DNA from: CAYGKP01 sp964350605
GTDB taxonomy: Bacteria; Bacteroidota; Bacteroidia; Cytophagales; JAAEPT01
Direction: 5' to 3'
Length of the DNA stretch: 6,333 nt
Assembly: GCA_964350605.1 (NCBI GenBank)
Contig: CAYGKP010000149.1
Location: 1 to 6,333 of the forward strand
Part shown: positions 1 through 3,339 of the stretch, in pieces
How the letters are laid out: every line of letters starts with the position of its first letter
Position numbering within the stretch: position 1 is the stretch's first letter
Made by a program: the position numbers and the translations under genes
The notes under the pieces: model-generated
What the model saw: only the letters and a program-made list of their open reading frames with translations
The model's database searches: none
What the model was told of the DNA's origin: nothing

Positions 1-118
1 CCGACAGCCCGCTGACCAGCCAAATGGAAAGGGAATACTCCCAGGCCGCCCACAAGCCGAGGGCATAGGCCAGTGCCGGGATCAATAGGGGGATTGGCGC
101 CAGACTCGCGCGGCGCAT
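1..118 (-). CDS. N-terminal fragment of a membrane protein, possibly ComEC/Rec2-like
   Basis: Partial gene of which only the first 39 codons lie in the window; it runs off the left edge. The reading starts MRRASLAPIPLLIPALAYAL and continues through a Trp-rich hydrophobic stretch, so it has a short basic N-terminus followed by one or two membrane segments. That pattern resembles the start of Bacteroidota ComEC/Rec2 DNA-uptake channels (DUF4131 region), where a basic residue precedes a P-L-L-I-P-type helix, but 39 residues cannot settle it. The ATG lies 3 nt after the TAA of the PhoH gene on the same strand, so the two are probably co-transcribed and translationally coupled. A GGGAGG purine run inside the end of the PhoH gene, about 14 nt upstream of the ATG, could act as a distant ribosome binding site. 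Any other polytopic membrane protein remains possible. Confidence 0.45.
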   Translation of the reverse strand, partial: MRRASLAPIPLLIPALAYALGLWAAWEYSLSIWLVSGLS

Positions 119-121
119 GGC

Positions 122-1165
122 TTATTTGTTTTCCTCCCAGCGGTCGTAGGCCTTGATGACTTCGCGCACCAAGGGGTGGCGCACTACGTCAGCGCCTTCC
201 AGTTCGATGAAGGCCATGCCGGGAACGTCGACGAGCAACTTCTTGGCGATCAGCAGACCACTCTGTTGTTTGGGCGGCAGATCGACTTGCGAGATGTCGC
301 CAGTCACGACCATTTTCGAGTTCGCACCCATGCGGGTGAGGAACATCTTGAGCTGCATCGACGTGGTGTTCTGCGCCTCGTCGAGCAGGACAAAGGCTTC
401 GTTCAACGTCCGTCCGCGCATGTAGGCCAAGGGGGCCACTTCGATCACGCCGCTGGACATGTAGTAGGACAGCTTCTCGGCGGGCAGCAACTCTTCGAGC
501 GAGTCGTAGATGGGCCGCAGGTACGGGTCGATCTTTTCCTTCAGGTCGCCGGGCAGAAAGCCCAGGTTTTCGCCCGCTTCCACCGCAGGGCGGGTGATGA
601 TGAGCTTGCGAACCTCTTTGCTCTTGAGGGCCTGTACGGCCATTGCCACAGCGATGAATGTTTTCCCTGTACCAGCCGGACCAATGGCGAACGTCAAGTC
701 GTTTTGTCGGATGGCATCCACCAGCTTCTGCTGGTTTTTGCTGCGCACGCGAAGGGGTTTTCCGCTGCGGCCATAGGCCATCAAGGTGTTCGATGATTCG
801 CCGATGCGGGCCATGGTGGCCTCGTCGGTTGAATCTCCTTCGCCTTCGCCGAGGAAATCTGCCACGTTTTCGGGCGTGAGTTTGCCGAACCGATTGTAGT
901 GCGCGAGTAGCGATTCCACGATGGCGTTGATCCGATAGATCTCCGGCGGGCGGCCAATGATCTTCAGTTCATCGCCACGAGAGACGATTTTGCTGTCGGG
1001 GAATGCCTTCGCCAGCGACTCGATGTTGCGGTTTTCCACCCCAAGGAAGTCGACCAGCGAGACCTGATCCAGGTTGATGATTTTTTCGAGCAAGGCGTAA
1101 GGAGAATGAGGGACCAGCCGATTTGGCTTACTTTGTGAAGATAGAAAAAAGCGTGCCCCGCGCAC
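122..1165 (-). CDS. PhoH family protein (PhoH-like ATPase)
   Basis: Cytoplasmic P-loop ATPase of the PhoH/YbeZ family, which is associated with RNA metabolism and often works with the endoribonuclease YbeY. In the 347-residue frame the N-terminal alpha/beta region covers about residues 25-105. The ATPase domain follows with Walker A GPAGTGKT (162-169), Walker B FVLLDEAQN (258-266), a TGD sensor motif (288-290) and the family's late RHP (329-331). All key residues are present. The span given is the full open frame from a GTG at 1165-1163. Family members from Bacteroidota begin close to the E-K-x-I-x-L segment, and a TTG at 1093-1091 would start MLEKIINLD and give 323 aa, the usual family length; I consider this internal start at least as likely. 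With the GTG start, the gene would abut the divergent neighbour with no gap. Downstream, a membrane protein gene starts 3 nt after the stop. Confidence 0.95.
   Translation of the reverse strand: MRGARFFLSSQSKPNRLVPHSPYALLEKIINLDQVSLVDFLGVENRNIESLAKAFPDSKIVSRGDELKIIGRPPEIYRINAIVESLLAHYNRFGKLTPENVADFLGEGEGDSTDEATMARIGESSNTLMAYGRSGKPLRVRSKNQQKLVDAIRQNDLTFAIGPAGTGKTFIAVAMAVQALKSKEVRKLIITRPAVEAGENLGFLPGDLKEKIDPYLRPIYDSLEELLPAEKLSYYMSSGVIEVAPLAYMRGRTLNEAFVLLDEAQNTTSMQLKMFLTRMGANSKMVVTGDISQVDLPPKQQSGLLIAKKLLVDVPGMAFIELEGADVVRHPLVREVIKAYDRWEENK
1128..1135 (+). promoter_or_regulatory. Weak candidate -7 element for the SAM adenosyltransferase-like gene
   Basis: TTACTTTG differs from the Bacteroidota -7 consensus TAnnTTTG at one base and lies 30 nt before the ATG at 1166. 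I see no convincing -33 TTTG about 20 nt upstream. It makes sense only if PhoH starts at the internal TTG (1093), which would leave a 72-bp intergenic region here. Confidence 0.25.
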
Positions 1166-1930
1166 ATGGCGCTCATCACCTTTCTTTCGGACTGGGGTCT
1201 ATCGGACCACTACACAGCGGGTCTCAAGGCCCGCATCCTGGGTCGACATCCGGCCCAGCCCATCATTGATTTATCCCATCAGGTCGAGCCATACAGCCTG
1301 CAACACGCCTCGTACCTGCTCAAGAGCCTCTGTTGGCGCTTCCCTGCCGGGACGGTTCACGTGGTAGCTGTCGGGACCTACAAGAAGAATTCGGCGCATT
1401 ACATCGCCGTTAAGCTGGGCGAGCAGTACTTCATCGGGGCGGATAATGGCCTATTTACTCTGTTGGGCATCGAGCGTCCCACGGCTGCTGTGCGCTTGTT
1501 GCCCAAGGAAGGGAAGCCGGAAGTCGCTTCGGACCTGTTTGCCCACGCGGCGTTGTTTTTGGCCACCGAGAAGCCGATTTATGAATTGGGCCCGCCCGTC
1601 GAGCAAATCGAGCGATTGATTCCCCGCTTGCCCGATGCGAAACCCGAACGGATCGTGGGCCACGTCATCCACGTGGATCGGTTTGGCAACCTGATCACGA
1701 ACATTGAGCGGGAGATGGTCGAGGGCCTGATGGGCGAACGACGGCTGCGCATCAATTTCCGCCGCGAGCGCATCGAGGACATCTCGGTGACCTACAACGC
1801 TGTGGAGGAAGGCGATTACCTCGCACTCTACAATGGCCTGGACTTGTTGGAAATCGCCATTAACCAGGGAAGTGCGGCGCAACTGTTGGGCATGCGCGTG
1901 GACAGCGAAGTAGTTGTCGAGTTCGTCTAG
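1166..1930 (+). CDS. SAM hydroxide adenosyltransferase (DUF62) family protein
   Basis: 254-aa soluble protein of the SAM hydroxide adenosyltransferase / SAM-dependent halogenase superfamily (DUF62). Characterised non-halogenating members hydrolyse SAM to adenosine and methionine. The N-terminal domain opens with ITFLSDWGLSDHYTAGLK (residues 4-21), matching the family's T-D-[FW]-G-x-x-D start. It also contains IDLSH (34-38), the fP-x-GTVHV strand (59-66) and FIGADNG (89-95). The C-terminal domain has the signature DRFGNLITNI (171-180) and a closing NGLDLLEIAINQGSAAQLLG segment (223-242). Length fits the family. The usual VDPGVG-x-x-R loop is replaced by VAVGTYKKN (67-75) and the usual FHGRD-x-F segment by VASDLFAHAA (119-128), so the catalytic Asp, Arg and His are not evident. 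The family membership is firm; the reaction here is not. The ATG at 1166 fits the family start; no clear Shine-Dalgarno precedes it. It is divergent from phoH. Confidence 0.9.
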   Translation: MALITFLSDWGLSDHYTAGLKARILGRHPAQPIIDLSHQVEPYSLQHASYLLKSLCWRFPAGTVHVVAVGTYKKNSAHYIAVKLGEQYFIGADNGLFTLLGIERPTAAVRLLPKEGKPEVASDLFAHAALFLATEKPIYELGPPVEQIERLIPRLPDAKPERIVGHVIHVDRFGNLITNIEREMVEGLMGERRLRINFRRERIEDISVTYNAVEEGDYLALYNGLDLLEIAINQGSAAQLLGMRVDSEVVVEFV

Positions 1931-1961
1931 CGGTTTGCTAGGCAGAATCGGACAATCCCCT

Positions 1962-1969
1962 TACCTTTG
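1962..1969 (+). promoter_or_regulatory. Bacteroidota-type -7 promoter element (TACCTTTG) for tRNA-Leu(CAA)
   Basis: TACCTTTG is an exact match to the Bacteroidota -7 consensus TAnnTTTG. The nearest TTTG upstream (1934-1937) is 24 nt away, slightly more than the usual spacing, so the -33 element is uncertain. Transcription would start near 1975, giving a leader of about 50 nt before the mature tRNA at 2027. No terminator is visible between the stop of the upstream gene (1930) and this site. Confidence 0.65.
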
Positions 1970-2026
1970 TGCCCCTGCCGCGACCCACTAGGCCTTCACC
2001 TCGCCGAGAAATCGATGATGGAAGTT

Positions 2027-2110
2027 GCCCAGATGGCGGAATCGGTAGACGCGTTGGTCTCAAACACCAATGGCCGCAAGGCCGTGCCGGTTCGACCCCG
2101 GCTCTGGGTA
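2027..2110 (+). tRNA. tRNA-Leu (anticodon CAA)
   Basis: An 84-nt class II tRNA. The acceptor strands are GCCCAGA (2027-2033) and TCTGGGT (2103-2109), with discriminator A at 2110. The anticodon stem is TTGGT/ACCAA (2054-2058, 2066-2070) around the loop CTCAAAC, placing anticodon CAA at 2061-2063, which reads UUG. A long variable arm with a GGCC-GCAA-GGCC hairpin, typical of Leu, follows. The T arm is GCCGG-TTCGACC-CCGGC (2086-2102). The first acceptor pair is G1-U72, a wobble pair. CCA is not encoded. Confidence 0.97.
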
Positions 2111-2123
2111 CGCTTGGCAGGAA

Positions 2124-2152
2124 GCCGTCCGAATTTTCGGGCGGCTTTTTTT
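2124..2152 (+). terminator. Intrinsic terminator after tRNA-Leu(CAA)
   Basis: A 9-bp stem GCCGTCCGA/TCGGGCGGC (2124-2132, 2137-2145, with one G-U pair) with loop ATTT is followed at once by seven T residues (2146-2152). It is a strong Rho-independent terminator, 13 nt beyond the tRNA. The next gene's start codon lies only 11 nt after the T tract. Confidence 0.9.
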
Positions 2153-2163
2153 GTTATAGGGGT

Positions 2164-2907
2164 ATGACGCACACCTACACCATTACAGGCATGCATTGTG
2201 GTTCCTGCGAGTCGAAAGTCAAAGACGCGCTTCTTTCCATCGGCGGGGTCAGCGACGTGCAAGTGTCCCAAGCGGAAGAAAAGGCTGTCGTAACAATGAA
2301 GCACCACGTCTCGACCGAGGTGCTGGCCAAAGCCGTTGCCGGAAAGGGCGACTATCAGCTCGAAATGAAGGGGGGCGAGCACAGCCAAATGCACCAAAAC
2401 CAGCCAGAGGCTGAAGCCAAGAAGAAGTCCTTCCTGGCGACCTACAAACCGCTGCTGCTGTTGATCGGCATTCTGCTCGCCGGGACTGCGGCAGGGGAGG
2501 TTTCTTCGGGCGGCTTCGTCTGGCAACGCGCGATGACCCATTTCATGGGGGGCTACTTCCTGGCCTTTGCCTTCTTTAAACTTCTTGACTTGAAGGGTTT
2601 TGTGAGTGCCTATGCAGGGTATGACCTGTTGGCCCGGCGTTGGTTGGGCTATGGCTACGTGTATCCCTTTCTGGAACTGGGCTTAGGCCTTTGGTTCCTG
2701 AGTGCCTGGGAGTTGGAAGCGGCCAACTGGGCGACTCTCGGCTTGATGCTTTTTAGCAGCGTCGGGGTAATTCGTTCGGTCTTCCAAAAGCGGACGATTC
2801 AATGCGCCTGTCTGGGGACAGTTTTCGAGCTTCCGATGTCGACGGTGACCATCGTTGAGGACCTGGGCATGGCAGCGATGGCGGCCTTGATGCTCGTTTT
2901 TAGGTAG
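2164..2907 (+). CDS. HMA-domain plus MauE/DoxX-type redox-associated membrane protein
   Basis: 247-aa fusion, probably in the inner membrane, predicted to handle a soft metal ion or thiol redox chemistry; the exact substrate is unknown. Residues 1-68 are a heavy-metal-associated (HMA) domain whose GMHCGSC motif (9-15) carries the metal-binding Cys12 and Cys15. A short His/Met/Gln-rich hydrophilic linker follows (about 70-88). The rest is membrane protein with about four hydrophobic segments near 94-111, 126-143, 165-183 and 188-205, and a last one near 227-245. It carries sequences seen in MauE/DoxX-family proteins: FFKLLDLKGF (137-146), YVYPFLELGLGL (165-176) and IQCACLGTVFELPM (212-225), with Cys214 and Cys216. 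The frame is open upstream to 1969, but the HMA homology begins at the ATG at 2164 and the extension would cover a tRNA, so I use 2164. An AGGGG run lies just 1 nt before the ATG, too close to be a normal Shine-Dalgarno. Confidence 0.88.
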   Translation: MTHTYTITGMHCGSCESKVKDALLSIGGVSDVQVSQAEEKAVVTMKHHVSTEVLAKAVAGKGDYQLEMKGGEHSQMHQNQPEAEAKKKSFLATYKPLLLLIGILLAGTAAGEVSSGGFVWQRAMTHFMGGYFLAFAFFKLLDLKGFVSAYAGYDLLARRWLGYGYVYPFLELGLGLWFLSAWELEAANWATLGLMLFSSVGVIRSVFQKRTIQCACLGTVFELPMSTVTIVEDLGMAAMAALMLVFR

Positions 2908-2910
2908 GCA

Positions 2911-2940
2911 TTGTGAAAAGCCCGGCTTCCCGTATCTTTG
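2911..2940 (+). promoter_or_regulatory. Bacteroidota-type promoter for tRNA-Leu(CAG)
   Basis: A TTG at 2911-2913, a 19-nt spacer and TATCTTTG at 2933-2940 form a good Bacteroidota promoter, with an exact TAnnTTTG -7 element. Transcription would begin near 2946-2948, only a few nucleotides before the tRNA at 2954. The promoter starts 3 nt after the stop codon of the preceding gene. Confidence 0.78.
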
Positions 2941-2953
2941 TGGCCCACTTGCT

Positions 2954-3040
2954 GCCGAAGTGGTGGAATTGGTAGACGCGCACGTTTCAGGGGCGTGTGA
3001 GCGCAAGCTCGTGAGGGTTCGAGTCCCTCCTTCGGCACCA
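2954..3040 (+). tRNA. tRNA-Leu (anticodon CAG)
   Basis: An 87-nt class II tRNA including an encoded CCA end (3038-3040). The acceptor strands are GCCGAAG (2954-2960) and CTTCGGC (3030-3036), with discriminator A at 3037. The anticodon stem CACGT/GCGTG encloses the loop TTCAGGG, placing anticodon CAG at 2988-2990, which reads CUG. The variable arm contains a GAGC-GCAA-GCTC hairpin, and the T arm is GAGGG-TTCGAGT-CCCTC. Confidence 0.98.
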
Positions 3041-3060
3041 GAGACTTCCTCTGAAGTGAA

Positions 3061-3087
3061 AAGCCTTCCCAATGGGAAGGCTTTTTT
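3061..3087 (+). terminator. Intrinsic terminator after tRNA-Leu(CAG)
   Basis: A perfect 10-bp stem AAGCCTTCCC/GGGAAGGCTT (3061-3070, 3074-3083) with loop AAT ends in a run of six T (3082-3087). The stem is preceded by A residues (3059-3062), so it may also function weakly from the other strand. It begins 20 nt after the CCA end of the tRNA. Confidence 0.92.
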
Positions 3088-3119
3088 GTTTGGAGGCCAT
3101 CATTCCCTCAGAAGCACCC

Positions 3120-3153
3120 AAAAAGAAAAGGCGTCCGCTCGGGGACGCCTTTT
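3120..3153 (-). terminator. Intrinsic terminator after tRNA-Pro(GGG)
   Basis: A perfect 11-bp inverted repeat, AAAAGGCGTCC (3126-3136) and GGACGCCTTTT (3143-3153), has a 6-nt loop. Read on the minus strand it ends in TTTTCTTTTT, a good U tract, 25 nt after the tRNA-Pro 3' end. The plus-strand reading ends in only TTTTC, so it could be a weak second terminator for the convergent tRNA-Leu(CAG). Confidence 0.88.
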
Positions 3154-3177
3154 CGTGGGGTTGTTGATGAAGTAGAG

Positions 3178-3252
3178 TCGGGATGGCGGGATTCGAACCC
3201 GCGACCTCTCGCCCCCCAGACGAGCACTCTAACCGGGCTGAGCCACATCCCG
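3178..3252 (-). tRNA. tRNA-Pro (anticodon GGG)
   Basis: A 75-nt tRNA on the minus strand. Acceptor strands are CGGGATG (3252-3246) and CATCCCG (3185-3179), with discriminator A at 3178. The C1-G72 start and A73 are typical of bacterial tRNA-Pro. The anticodon stem CTCGT/GCGAG encloses loop CTGGGGG, giving anticodon GGG (3217-3215), which reads CCC. The T arm is GCGGG-TTCGAAT-CCCGC. CCA is not encoded. Confidence 0.97.
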
Positions 3253-3290
3253 AGTCCCTTGACTTCGCATTGATTGCTGGGCCAATGGGA

Positions 3291-3322
3291 GGGCGAAGAT
3301 ACGCGGATATGCGCGTTCGCCC
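3291..3322. repeat. Inverted repeat (bulged hairpin) overlapping the tRNA-Pro promoter
   Basis: Outer arms GGGCGAA (3291-3297) and TTCGCCC (3316-3322) are perfectly complementary, and inner arms CGCG (3302-3305) and CGCG (3312-3315) pair too. The result is an 11-bp stem with a 4-nt bulge and a 6-nt loop. It starts 18 nt beyond the stop codon of the large minus-strand gene and covers the -7 to -33 interval of the proposed tRNA-Pro promoter. There is no T tract, so it is not a classical terminator; it may protect or end the upstream mRNA, or be an operator-like palindrome. Confidence 0.5.
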
Positions 3323-3324
3323 AA
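3294..3324 (-). promoter_or_regulatory. Probable promoter for tRNA-Pro(GGG)
   Basis: On the minus strand, TTG (3324-3322), a 20-nt spacer and TATCTTCG (3301-3294) resemble the Bacteroidota promoter, with one mismatch to TAnnTTTG. Transcription would begin near 3287, about 35 nt before the tRNA. The element sits between the stop codon of the large secreted-protein gene (3340) and the tRNA, in the same orientation. Confidence 0.5.
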
Positions 3325-3339
3325 GCAGAGACCCGAAAG

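Noticed and set aside
176..796. 206-aa open frame on the plus strand
   Set aside because: It is antisense to the PhoH gene, which carries intact Walker motifs.
1451..1882. 143-aa open frame on the minus strand
   Set aside because: It is antisense to the well-supported DUF62-family gene and has no recognisable domain.
1969..2163. 65-codon N-terminal extension of the HMA/MauE protein
   Set aside because: It would translate through the tRNA and terminator; the family homology begins at the ATG at 2164.
1996..2541. 181-aa open frame on the minus strand
   Set aside because: It runs across tRNA-Leu(CAA), its terminator and the HMA domain coding region, so it is not a plausible gene.
2915..2927. 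Possible terminator after the HMA/MauE gene (AAGCC-C-GGCTT)
   Set aside because: The loop would be a single base, which cannot form a hairpin, and no T tract follows.
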